From positions 1,860,001 through 1,924,000 of the forward strand of contig OZ220698.1 in assembly GCA_965116555.1 (NCBI GenBank): DNA of 64,000 nt, in the 5' to 3' direction. Position numbers and translations under genes: made by a program. Shown here one piece after another: positions 32,990-46,550 of this stretch; the first letter of the stretch is position 1; the number at the start of each line of letters is the position of its first letter. The notes beneath the pieces were generated by a model. The model saw nothing but the letters and a program-made list of their open reading frames with translations. It did not search any database and was not told where the DNA came from. This DNA is from DAOUJH01 sp965116555. GTDB taxonomy: Bacteria > Chloroflexota > Dehalococcoidia > Lucifugimonadales > QGNO01.

Positions 32990-34876
32990 ATGTCAGTGGC
33001 GGATAAAACCATCGGAGAAGCTATGGGATCCCACTGGATGCGCAACACAATAATCTATGCCGTGGTGGCTATTGCCATCATCCTGGTCTTCTACAACTTC
33101 ACCGCAGGCTCTCGCGGTGAAGAGAAAGATATAGCCACCGTGGTCCAAATGGCCCAAGAGGGCCGCCTGAAGTCCATTGTGGTGGACGGAGACACCCTAG
33201 CCGTTGAACCGAGTGAAGGGCCGGAGTTCACTTCTCGCAAGGAGCCGGGCACCAGCATCCTGGAGGTTCTTACCGAAGCCGGAGTGGTGACGGGCGAGAG
33301 CGGCGTTCAGGTCACCGTCAAGGGCTCCAGCGGCTTGTCCAACATATTCGGGCTGCTCTTCAACTTCCTGCCGCTGATATTCTTTGGCGCTATTCTGCTG
33401 TTCATGATGCGCCAGGCCCAGGGCAGCAACAATCAAACCCTGAGCTTTGGCCGCAGCCGGGCCCGGCTGCTGGTCGGCAACAAACCCAGCGTTACTTTTT
33501 CCGACGTGGCCGGCGTGGAGGAGTCCAAAATCGAGTTGCAGGAGATTGTGGAGTTCCTCAAGTACCCGGAGCGGTTTGTGTCGCTGGGGGCGCGCATACC
33601 CAAGGGAGTGCTCCTGGTGGGGCCGCCCGGCACGGGCAAGACCCTGCTGGCAAAGGCGGTGGCCGGTGAAGCGGGCGTCCCGTTCTTCTCGATAAGCGGC
33701 AGCGAATTCGTTGAGATGTTCGTTGGCGTGGGAGCGGCAAGGGTGCGCGACCTGTTTGACCAGGCTAAGCGCAACGCGCCTTGCATCATCTTCGTAGACG
33801 AAATAGACGCCGTCGGCAGACACCGCGGCGCCGGACTTGGCGGTGGGCACGACGAGCGCGAACAAACGCTGAACCAGATCCTTGTGGAGATCGACGGGTT
33901 TGATTCCAACACCAACGTAATTGTGGTGGCGGCCACCAACCGCCCGGACATCCTGGACCCGGCGCTTCTCCGCCCCGGACGGTTCGATAGGCGGGTGGTG
34001 CTCGATTTGCCAGACATCGCGGGGCGAGAGGCTATTCTGAGCGTTCACACCAAGGGGAAACCGATTGACGAGGACGTAAACCTGGAAGTGATTGCAAAAG
34101 AGACCCCCGGGTTCAGCGGTGCTGACCTGGCGAACTTGGTCAACGAGGCGGCTATTCTGGCGGCGCGGCGCAGCAAGAAGACCGTCATGTTCGATGAGTT
34201 CGGTGAGGCGATAGACAGGGTGATCGCAGGGCCGGAGCGAAAGAGCCGGGTGATCAGCCACAAGGAGAAGGAGATCACCGCCTACCACGAAGGCGGGCAC
34301 GCCCTGGTGGGCCACAAGCTTGCCAATGCCGACCCTGTACAGAAGGTGTCCATAGTGGCGCGCGGAAGTATGGGCGGTTATACCCGTTTCCTGCCCGAAG
34401 AGGACAGGCACCTGTTCAGCAAGGCTCAGTTCAAAGACATGATGGCCGCGGCGATGGGAGGACGAGTTGCGGAGGAGCAGATATTCGGGGAGGTCACCAC
34501 GGGCGCCAGCAACGACCTGGAGCACGCCACGCAGATAGCGCGCAACATGGTGACCCGCTTCGGCATGAGCGAGAAGCTGGGACCGCGCACCTTTGGCAAG
34601 CGCGAGGAGCTTGTATTCCTGGGCAGAGAGATATCCGAGCAGAGCGACTACAGCGACAATACGGCGGAGAAGATAGATGAAGAGGTGCACAGCCTTATTC
34701 AGGAGGCCCACGACAGGGCTCAAGAGATACTGGAAACAAACAAGGCAAAGCTGGTGCAACTGGCGCGCCACCTGATAGCAAACGAAACCATTGAAGGCGA
34801 CGCTCTTATCAAGCTCCTGGACTCGGAGGCGCCTCCAGTGGTGGTGGAGCCCATAGCGGCGCCAAGCACGGACTAG
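32990..34876 (+). CDS. ftsH: ATP-dependent zinc metalloprotease FtsH
   Basis: 628 residues. Two membrane helices (about 17-35 and 120-140) enclose the external domain; then the AAA module with Walker A G-P-P-G-T-G-K-T near 211, Walker B I-I-F-V-D-E-I-D near 266 and R-P-G-R-F-D-R second-region arginines; then the M41 protease with H-E-G-G-H near 433 and its third ligand Asp in T-T-G-A-S-N-D-L-E. Degrades membrane and regulatory proteins as a hexamer; HflKC, its usual partner, is coded at 57334-59406. ATG 32990 lacks a ribosome site. Confidence 0.97.
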   Translation: MSVADKTIGEAMGSHWMRNTIIYAVVAIAIILVFYNFTAGSRGEEKDIATVVQMAQEGRLKSIVVDGDTLAVEPSEGPEFTSRKEPGTSILEVLTEAGVVTGESGVQVTVKGSSGLSNIFGLLFNFLPLIFFGAILLFMMRQAQGSNNQTLSFGRSRARLLVGNKPSVTFSDVAGVEESKIELQEIVEFLKYPERFVSLGARIPKGVLLVGPPGTGKTLLAKAVAGEAGVPFFSISGSEFVEMFVGVGAARVRDLFDQAKRNAPCIIFVDEIDAVGRHRGAGLGGGHDEREQTLNQILVEIDGFDSNTNVIVVAATNRPDILDPALLRPGRFDRRVVLDLPDIAGREAILSVHTKGKPIDEDVNLEVIAKETPGFSGADLANLVNEAAILAARRSKKTVMFDEFGEAIDRVIAGPERKSRVISHKEKEITAYHEGGHALVGHKLANADPVQKVSIVARGSMGGYTRFLPEEDRHLFSKAQFKDMMAAAMGGRVAEEQIFGEVTTGASNDLEHATQIARNMVTRFGMSEKLGPRTFGKREELVFLGREISEQSDYSDNTAEKIDEEVHSLIQEAHDRAQEILETNKAKLVQLARHLIANETIEGDALIKLLDSEAPPVVVEPIAAPSTD

Positions 34877-34897
34877 TCCGCGCGGATTGACGACGCA

Positions 34898-34938
34898 AGA
34901 AGGGCGGCCTCTTGGATGAGAGGCCGCCCTTCTCTTAT
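34898..34938. terminator. Strong terminator between ftsH and the convergent gene
   Basis: A 15-bp perfect stem (34898-34912 with 34919-34933), a 6-nt loop and then CTTATT on the plus strand. It abuts the stop of the minus-strand gene ending at 34935 and may act in both directions. Confidence 0.85.
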
Positions 34939-35198
34939 TCGGTCTCGTCTTCCTCGGTGTCCAGGGGACGCTCTCTGAAGTAGAGGCCCCACTTCTGCAT
35001 GAGCCTCTTGACGTCGGCGTCCGCCAAGCCCGTCAACTCCCTGAAGAACCCTGCCAGGGCGTGGACGTGCAGGTACTCGTCAGAGCATACCCAGCTTGCT
35101 TCGCTGGGCACCACGTAGATTAGGCCGTTCTGGTGCGCGCACTGCGCTTCCAGGCGCTTGCCGGACCGGTCGTGCTTTATTGTCAGGCCGTACGGCAT
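34935..35198 (-). CDS. Hypothetical protein (87 aa) downstream of fumarase
   Basis: Not recognised. It starts 10 bp after the fumC stop (GAGG upstream), so it shares that operon. The sequence has two cysteines (A-Q-C-A-H and W-V-C-S-D), two histidines in Y-L-H-V-H-A-L, and an acidic tail P-L-D-T-E-E-D-E-T-E. Soluble, probably mixed alpha/beta. Confidence 0.65.
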   Translation of the reverse strand: MPYGLTIKHDRSGKRLEAQCAHQNGLIYVVPSEASWVCSDEYLHVHALAGFFRELTGLADADVKRLMQKWGLYFRERPLDTEEDETE

Positions 35199-35208
35199 AT
35201 CGATAGCC

Positions 35209-36621
<1,413 letters not shown>

Positions 36622-36671
36622 GTGTACCTCCTGAGTAGCGAGTATGCGGGGGATTTTTTATTCCGGGGCAC

Positions 36672-36680
36672 AGTCTATCA
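36672..36680 (-). promoter_or_regulatory. Extended -10 of fumC promoter
   Basis: Minus strand TG-A-TAGACT within CCGTGATAGACTG, the same 13-mer as ahead of the lutABC RNA candidate. Leader about 43 nt. Confidence 0.45.
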
Positions 36681-36766
36681 CGGTTGCGTCAAGATGGGGA
36701 ATTAGACCCGCGCCTCTTCAATCAGCGGGGCACTCTGCCATCTCAGGCAAACGCCAGATCGCAGTA

Positions 36767-37555
36767 TCAAACGCCCATAATGTGGTAGCCGCCGTCCACG
36801 GGAAGAACGGCACCGGTGACGCCGCTGGCAAGGTCGCTGCACAAGAAAAGCGCAGCGTTGCCAACCTCCTCATGTGTGACGTTGCGCCGCAGGGGGGCCC
36901 GTTGCTCATGGGTGCGCTTCATGTCCAGAAAGCCACGGATGCCCCTGGCGGCCAGGGTATCGAGCGGGCCGGGCGATACGGCATTGACGCGGATGTTGCT
37001 TGGGCCAAGCTCGGAGGCAAGCTGTCGCACCTCGTTCTCCAAGGCGGCCTTGGCGGTGCCCATGACGTTGTAGCCGGGGTAGACCTTCTCCGAGGCGTGG
37101 AAGGTGACGGTGACGATGCTGCCGCCGTCCTTCATCAGAGGGGCCGCATGCCGGGCGATGGGCAACAAGGAGTAGGCGCTGATATCAAGGGCGGTCTTGA
37201 ACCCGTCACGGGAGGTCTTTGAGAAATCGCCTCCCAGGTCTTCGCGGTGGGCAAAGGCCACGCTGTGCACCACGAACGAAAGCGAGCCATAGCGGTTGCC
37301 TAGCTCAGCGAAGACTTCCTCTATCTGGTCGTCGTCGGTCACATCGCATTCCCAGAGGGCAGCGTCGTCCCAGCTCTCCACCAAACCGGCGACACGGCTC
37401 TTCAGCCGCTCGTTTTGGTAGGTCAACGCCAGTGTGGCTCCCGCATCGTGCAGCGCTTCCGCTATGGACCAGGCGATGCTTCGATCATTCGCCACACCGA
37501 AGACAACTCCTTGCTTGCCTCTAAGGTCAATTGGATAAACTTTGTCACCACTCAT
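36767..37555 (-). CDS. fabI: Enoyl-ACP reductase (NADH), FabI
   Basis: 262 residues. Last reduction step of fatty-acid elongation. N-terminal G-V-A-N-D-R-S-I-A-W-S-I-A is the FabI cofactor loop; the catalytic Tyr and Lys lie in Y-P-G-Y-N-V-M-G-T-A-K-A-A-L-E near 155-165. The residue ten before the catalytic Tyr, Tyr146 in E. coli, is Phe here (V-T-F-H-A-S), reminiscent of the Phe149 of mycobacterial InhA. It follows the gene at 37577 by 21 bp on the same strand. Confidence 0.95.
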   Translation of the reverse strand: MSGDKVYPIDLRGKQGVVFGVANDRSIAWSIAEALHDAGATLALTYQNERLKSRVAGLVESWDDAALWECDVTDDDQIEEVFAELGNRYGSLSFVVHSVAFAHREDLGGDFSKTSRDGFKTALDISAYSLLPIARHAAPLMKDGGSIVTVTFHASEKVYPGYNVMGTAKAALENEVRQLASELGPSNIRVNAVSPGPLDTLAARGIRGFLDMKRTHEQRAPLRRNVTHEEVGNAALFLCSDLASGVTGAVLPVDGGYHIMGV

Positions 37556-37576
37556 AATTCAATAACTCCTCGGGCT

Positions 37577-38017
37577 TCAGCGTGGTTCTCCATCCTGTTC
37601 AGAGCCTCCATAGATAGCGCCGCTCCGTGACGCGTAGTGGTCGTACACTTGGCGCATGGTCTGGTAAGCCTCGCGCTCCACCTGTCGATGTTGAACGGGC
37701 ACTCGTCTTGAAAACAGCCTGGAAATAAGATGGCGCCATACATAGGGGAAGAATCCCCACTGAATCCTTTGATTGACGTGGCAATACTGGTGTGCCAGAG
37801 GAGCCAGCGCCTCGTTGTCCGCCAACTGGCCATCCAACTGCGTGTCTAAATACTTCTTGCCAATCAGGATGACCGGCCGCACAAGAGGCAACGTTATGGT
37901 GAACCCCCTTAGAGCAGGCCATGATAGGGCAAAAATGGTGGTCCTGGCCAAAGCCGCCGAGGAGATGCCATGCTGACGCAGGCGCCTTCCGGTGACACTA
38001 TCAGGAGCAAACCGCAT
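37577..38017 (-). CDS. Hypothetical protein with a degenerate HExxH (HQxxH) motif
   Basis: 146 residues. H76-Q-Y-C-H80 followed by V-N-Q-R-I-Q-W-G, and R-E-A-Y near 116, match the pattern of small bacterial proteins with H-E-L-x-H-V-x-Q and a downstream E-x-E-A-Y (DUF4157-like). The catalytic Glu is Gln, a one-base change (GAG to CAG), so peptidase activity is doubtful while metal binding is possible. A hydrophobic stretch lies near 30-53. Predicted promoter 38066-38074; co-transcribed with fabI. Confidence 0.6.
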   Translation of the reverse strand: MRFAPDSVTGRRLRQHGISSAALARTTIFALSWPALRGFTITLPLVRPVILIGKKYLDTQLDGQLADNEALAPLAHQYCHVNQRIQWGFFPYVWRHLISRLFSRRVPVQHRQVEREAYQTMRQVYDHYASRSGAIYGGSEQDGEPR

Positions 38018-38065
38018 GGTTGAACATAACTTGGATAGTTGAAGAAATCAGGAAAATACGTTGGT

Positions 38066-38074
38066 AGTATAGCA
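38066..38074 (-). promoter_or_regulatory. Extended -10 promoter of the HQxxH-fabI operon
   Basis: Minus strand TGC-TATACT, a near-consensus extended -10 with no clear -35. Leader about 42 nt. Confidence 0.55.
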
Positions 38075-38186
38075 CCTTGCATGCGGTAGTAGGACATATG
38101 AGTGTTCCAAGATACGCTGAAGGGAGAAAGCTGTTAAACTAGACCCGCTATTGACCGGAGATACGAGAACAAATTCCGGAGAGGTC

Positions 38187-39173
38187 ATGCAATCAGAAGA
38201 CGTAGCCCGCATAGCTGAAACGGCAGCCAGGCTCCAGGAAAACATTGAAAAGGTGCTGGTTGGCAAGGGAGACATCGTGGCGCTGGTGCTGGAAGCCGTA
38301 CTTTGCGAAGGGCACCTGCTCATCCAGGACGTGCCCGGCACAGGCAAGACGGTGCTGGCGAAGTCCATAGCACGCTCTCTGGGATGTACTTTCCGCCGCG
38401 TTCAGGGCACGCCCGATCTGCTGCCGACCGATATCACGGGCACCTACGTGTTCAACCAGCAGACCGCGGCCTTTGAGTTTCGCCCGGGGCCAATAACGGC
38501 ACAGGTGCTGCTGGTGGACGAGATAAACCGCGCCACCCCCCGCACGCAATCCGCGCTCCTGGAGGCGATGCAGGAGCGTCAAATCACCGTGGAAGGCGAA
38601 ACAATGGCGCTGGCCAAGCCGTTTCTCACCATTGCCACCCAGAACCCAATAGAGTTGGAGGGCACCTTCCCCCTACCCGAGGCACAGCTGGACAGGTTCC
38701 TTCTCCAGGTAAGCCTGGGTTACCCGTCTCAAGAAGAGGACCTGCTCATACTCCATAGATTCAAGGAAGACGACCCTCTTGAAGAGCTGGAACCCGTAGT
38801 GGACAGCGCCGAGCTTGTGGAGCTACAACGGTTGGTGCGCAAGGTGCACGTGGCCCCGCCCGTGGAAGAGTACCTGGTCTCCATAGTCCACGCCACCCGT
38901 TCCCATCCATGGGTGGACCTGGGAGCCAGTCCGCGCGCTATGCTGGCCCTGTACAGAACATCGCAGGGGCTGGCCGCAATAAGGGGCCGTTCCTTTGTCA
39001 TACCGGACGACGTCAAAGCGCTGGCGCCTTACGTACTGACGCATCGCATCATCCCCAAGGTACAGGGCCACGTCCGCGGCCATACACCGAACGACATCAT
39101 ACGTGAGGTGGTCAACTCGGTGCCTGTGCCCGTAGAGGACGAGATGGGTGTTGCGGGTTTCCGGCACGTTTAG
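38187..39173 (+). CDS. MoxR-family AAA+ ATPase
   Basis: 328 residues. Walker A D-V-P-G-T-G-K-T near 58, Walker B V-L-L-V-D-E-I-N-R near 112 and sensor T-Q-N-P-I-E-L-E-G near 154 identify the MoxR group, chaperone-like ATPases that act on metal insertion or protein complexes. ATG 38187 follows GGAGAGG. First gene of a three-gene operon with DUF58 and DUF4129 proteins, a widespread arrangement. Confidence 0.95.
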   Translation: MQSEDVARIAETAARLQENIEKVLVGKGDIVALVLEAVLCEGHLLIQDVPGTGKTVLAKSIARSLGCTFRRVQGTPDLLPTDITGTYVFNQQTAAFEFRPGPITAQVLLVDEINRATPRTQSALLEAMQERQITVEGETMALAKPFLTIATQNPIELEGTFPLPEAQLDRFLLQVSLGYPSQEEDLLILHRFKEDDPLEELEPVVDSAELVELQRLVRKVHVAPPVEEYLVSIVHATRSHPWVDLGASPRAMLALYRTSQGLAAIRGRSFVIPDDVKALAPYVLTHRIIPKVQGHVRGHTPNDIIREVVNSVPVPVEDEMGVAGFRHV

Positions 39174-39178
39174 GGAAT

Positions 39179-40396
39179 ATGGGCGGGTTCTGGGTCTTTT
39201 CCGCTGTAGTAATTGTAATTCTCAGCATTGTGATCAGCTCCCTCTCCTTGCTGCTGGTGGGAACTCTTCTGCTGCTCTTTGTTCTGATTTCCAAGTGGTG
39301 GGCCGACTATAGCCTTCAGGGTGTAGAGTACAAGCACCAACTGAACGCCAACCGAGTGTTCTCCGGTGAAGACGTTCAGCTAACCACGCAGACCACAAAC
39401 AATAAGTTCCTACCCCTACCCTGGATTCAGATCAACGACGAGCTGCCAAAAGAGGTATCGGCCAGGCAGGGACGTGTCATAGCGTCCATTGATCCCACGC
39501 GGATGGCGCTGGCCAGCGTTCTCTCCATGAGCTGGTACCATCGCGTAACGCGCACCTACGATATACGGTGCCCAAACAGAGGCCACTTCTTCATTGGCCC
39601 AACGCGAATACGTTCCGGCGACCTGTTCGGCATGCATACCCGGGAGATGCGCGTGGAAAAGGACCAGACGCTTACCGTCTATCCGCGAATCTTGCCCCTC
39701 AGAGTGTCATCCCTGCCATCCCTGGAACCGTATGGCGACGTGCGGGTCAAGCGCAGGTTCCTAGACGACGTAACACGGCCAATGGGCAGCAGAAAATACC
39801 TAAGCGGCGATGCGCTGCGTCACATACACTGGAAAGCCACGGCACACACCGGCATGCTCCAGACGCGCATCTTTGAAGCGTCCACAACTCCCAACTTTGC
39901 CGTGTTCTTGGGAACGCGAACCATAGAGCCCCCTCTGCAAGGCAGCCGCCCTCACCTTCTGGAGCTGGGCGTGCTCACGGTGACAGCCCTGGTCAACCAT
40001 GCTTTGAACAGGCGCATACCGGCAGGGGTCTACGTAAACCAGACCTCTCGCGATTCCAGGCAAACCATGGAGGTGCCGCCGGCACGCCATCCGGACCAGC
40101 TGGTGAAGGTATTGGAGGTGATGGCCCACGTCCATCCCGAAGAATCTACGCCTCTGGCCAACCTGATAGAGGAAAAGAGCCGAGGATTGCCTTGGAGCAC
40201 TACCATCCTCGTGGCCACCGCCATTCCGGACCAAGCGACGATCAATACGCTGATGAGGATGCGCAAGGCCGGATGGACCACAGCCCTGATACACGTAGGC
40301 GGTGAGTCCGTGGATTATGCCAGGGAGGGAATTCCCAGGTACACGGTAGCTAATACTATGGCATGGCAAGGTCTAGAGGAGATAGTGATCCAGTGA
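39179..40396 (+). CDS. DUF58-domain membrane protein
   Basis: 405 residues. Two N-terminal helices (about 5-40), then a beta-rich region and the DUF58 core Y-L-S-G-D-A-L-R-H-I-H-W-K-A-T-A near 212, followed by a von Willebrand A-like fold. Starts 5 bp after the MoxR stop. The family partners MoxR ATPases; the molecular role is unknown. Confidence 0.93.
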   Translation: MGGFWVFSAVVIVILSIVISSLSLLLVGTLLLLFVLISKWWADYSLQGVEYKHQLNANRVFSGEDVQLTTQTTNNKFLPLPWIQINDELPKEVSARQGRVIASIDPTRMALASVLSMSWYHRVTRTYDIRCPNRGHFFIGPTRIRSGDLFGMHTREMRVEKDQTLTVYPRILPLRVSSLPSLEPYGDVRVKRRFLDDVTRPMGSRKYLSGDALRHIHWKATAHTGMLQTRIFEASTTPNFAVFLGTRTIEPPLQGSRPHLLELGVLTVTALVNHALNRRIPAGVYVNQTSRDSRQTMEVPPARHPDQLVKVLEVMAHVHPEESTPLANLIEEKSRGLPWSTTILVATAIPDQATINTLMRMRKAGWTTALIHVGGESVDYAREGIPRYTVANTMAWQGLEEIVIQ

Positions 40397-41937
40397 TGCC
40401 AAAGCAAGGAATGCTGACCGGGTTTCTAACCTGGGTGAGCTCGTCAAGCGCGCTGCTCTGGGCCACGTTCCTCATGGAAGCCATGTGGTTCTATCTTTGG
40501 ATGATATGGCTGGGCCAGTGGGATAGCTTTGGCATTGGCGAGATGCCGTTCACTCCCTTTTCTATCCTCCTGATTCTCTGGGCAAGCTATTACGGGGTAC
40601 AGATCATAGGGCAACAGAAATGGGCCACAGGCAGGACTCGTCTAACGGCCAGCCTACTGGTAGTGGTGCTTCTGGGAGCAGTGGCAAGGCTGGAAAACGG
40701 CGGCGGCTACGGCCTGCTGGACCCCGGCTGGTTGGGTTTCGCACGCGAGAGCCTGGTGGGTGGAATCCCCACAGGCCTCCAGGTAACCCTTCTAGGCGGA
40801 GCTTATCTGTGGTGGAGAGGTTTCAGAATTGCCCAAGAAGGATTGGACAGAGAACAGGTCCTCTCTTCCTTCAAGGTAGGCCTGACGGCAATTGTCCTTG
40901 GCCTGCTGGTCTGGGAAACGGCGTTGCGCTCCGGTTCAGAATTCGGAGCTACTAGAACCCAGGCAGTTGCCATTGCGTCCGTCTTCTTCTTGTCAGGGGT
41001 TTCTGCTTTGGCGCTAAGCCACATCATGCGGGCCAGGGCAGACCTGGCAAGGCATGAAGGCTTGCAGCAGAGCTTCATAACGCAGTGGGCCGTGGTGCTC
41101 CTGGGCGTTGCGGGGGGAATGTTGTTGGTGGGATGGATCCTGGCAGGATTGCTCTCCCTGGACGTCTGGCAGCCCCTGTTAAACGTCTTATCTTTCGCCG
41201 CCTACCTGATGGGGCTGGTGGTCTACGTGATACTACTGCCGATCGCCTTTCTAGCCGCGGGCATGGTCTTTGCCGTGCAGTGGATTATCAGCCAGTTCGG
41301 AGGGGGAACAGTACCCAATTTGGAGCTGCCCGACTTCAGCGCTCTGAGAAGGATACCGGAAGAGGGAGACCCAGCCACCGGTTCTCCGGCTTGGGTTGTC
41401 ATAGTGAAGTGGGCGGTGCTTGTTTTGGTGCTTAGCGCCCTGGTCTACTTGCTGGCGAAGCTGGTGCTTAGACGGCGCTCCGGCTTCACCGTTGGCGAGA
41501 GCGTACCTGAAGTCAACGAATCCATTGGGTCGTGGTCAAACGCTATACGTGACATCCTTACAGGACTGATCATGTTCGTGCTGTGGTTCAGACAGAAGGG
41601 AAGTGCTTTGCGTCGCAAGGTGCCCTTTCTCCGGACTTCTGCCACACCCAGCTACTATGGCGACATGGAAATCAGGCAGCTGTACAGCAGCCTCCTCTAC
41701 GAAACGAGGCAAGCCGGGTTCCCCAAGGAGGAAAGCCAGACGCCGTACGACTACTTGCCTGAGCTGGAGAAGCGACTGGTTGAGGACAGAGAGGCTTTGC
41801 AAGCCATCACAAAGGACTACGTAGAGAACCGCTACGGTGAGCGTCCCATAGAGGGCGCGGAACTGAGTATGCTGAACCGTTTATGGCGAACGGTGCTGGT
41901 GCGCGTACGCAATACGGGTGGCAAGAAAAAGAGGTAG
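40396..41937 (+). CDS. Membrane protein with C-terminal DUF4129 domain
   Basis: 513 residues. ATG 40396 overlaps the DUF58 stop by one base (TGATG), a classic coupling site. Around ten helices fill residues 1-300 and a further one lies near 340; the C-terminus has L-Y-S-S-L-L-Y-E-T-R-Q-A-G-F and T-P-Y-D-Y-L-P-E-L with Y-V-E-N-R-Y-G, the DUF4129 pattern. In related operons this slot is often a transglutaminase-like protein (TgpA/DUF3488 type) with DUF4129 at its end; the transglutaminase core with its Cys-His-Asp is not visible here. Confidence 0.8.
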   Translation: MPKQGMLTGFLTWVSSSSALLWATFLMEAMWFYLWMIWLGQWDSFGIGEMPFTPFSILLILWASYYGVQIIGQQKWATGRTRLTASLLVVVLLGAVARLENGGGYGLLDPGWLGFARESLVGGIPTGLQVTLLGGAYLWWRGFRIAQEGLDREQVLSSFKVGLTAIVLGLLVWETALRSGSEFGATRTQAVAIASVFFLSGVSALALSHIMRARADLARHEGLQQSFITQWAVVLLGVAGGMLLVGWILAGLLSLDVWQPLLNVLSFAAYLMGLVVYVILLPIAFLAAGMVFAVQWIISQFGGGTVPNLELPDFSALRRIPEEGDPATGSPAWVVIVKWAVLVLVLSALVYLLAKLVLRRRSGFTVGESVPEVNESIGSWSNAIRDILTGLIMFVLWFRQKGSALRRKVPFLRTSATPSYYGDMEIRQLYSSLLYETRQAGFPKEESQTPYDYLPELEKRLVEDREALQAITKDYVENRYGERPIEGAELSMLNRLWRTVLVRVRNTGGKKKR

Positions 41938-41965
41938 CCGCGCTTGGCTTCTGAGTGGCGAGGGG

Positions 41966-42319
41966 TTAAATATACAACTTCGGTGTAGGAATCAGCCTCT
42001 CATTGGTAGTGTCGGGGATCAATCCGAGCACTTGAAGGCTTATCGCTCCGAGCAGATAGTGTCCCTCTACGCCGAACACCACGGGACTAATAGCTTCTCT
42101 ATCCTCGACATAAATGCGAGCTTCACCCATTGAGAATGGCATCTCTCTGCCGTCGGCAAGCGTGAATATCTCGCTTCTCTTTTCTTGTATGCCTAACAGC
42201 GTCAGCAAGGAAGCAGGCAACGCGGTGTGTGAAGCGCCCGTGTCTACCAAGGCTTCAACCCATTGAGTATCGCCGCCATTGCCGTTATTTATACCTAGGC
42301 GTGTCTGGATCAATCCCAT
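41966..42319 (-). CDS. Retropepsin-like aspartic protease (117 aa)
   Basis: Single-domain clan AA protease. A-L-V-D-T-G-A-S-H-T-A-L-P near 28 carries the catalytic Asp of the D-T-G-A motif, and Y-L-L-G-A-I-S-L-Q-V-L-G near 88 is the matching hydrophobic G-A/L flap-side motif. Such proteins work as homodimers, each giving one Asp. Substrate unknown. It lies 60 bp downstream of rpoC on the same strand and may be cotranscribed. Confidence 0.88.
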   Translation of the reverse strand: MGLIQTRLGINNGNGGDTQWVEALVDTGASHTALPASLLTLLGIQEKRSEIFTLADGREMPFSMGEARIYVEDREAISPVVFGVEGHYLLGAISLQVLGLIPDTTNERLIPTPKLYI

Positions 42320-42378
42320 ACCAAGTACCGCCTTTCTACTACATTAATATAGCAGAAAATCCAAGGATACCGGGTGAG

Positions 42379-46482
<4,104 letters not shown>

Positions 46483-46550
46483 GCTTTCCAGTCTCCTTGA
46501 TGTAATGGGCTTGGCGCTTTCTAGCCCCTCTAATCCTCTAGGCTCTGCCC

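Noticed and set aside
33197..34771. Long open frame (524 codons) on the strand opposite ftsH
   Set aside because: FtsH is unmistakable on the other strand. The antisense frame has no recognisable domain, and long shadow frames are expected at high GC.
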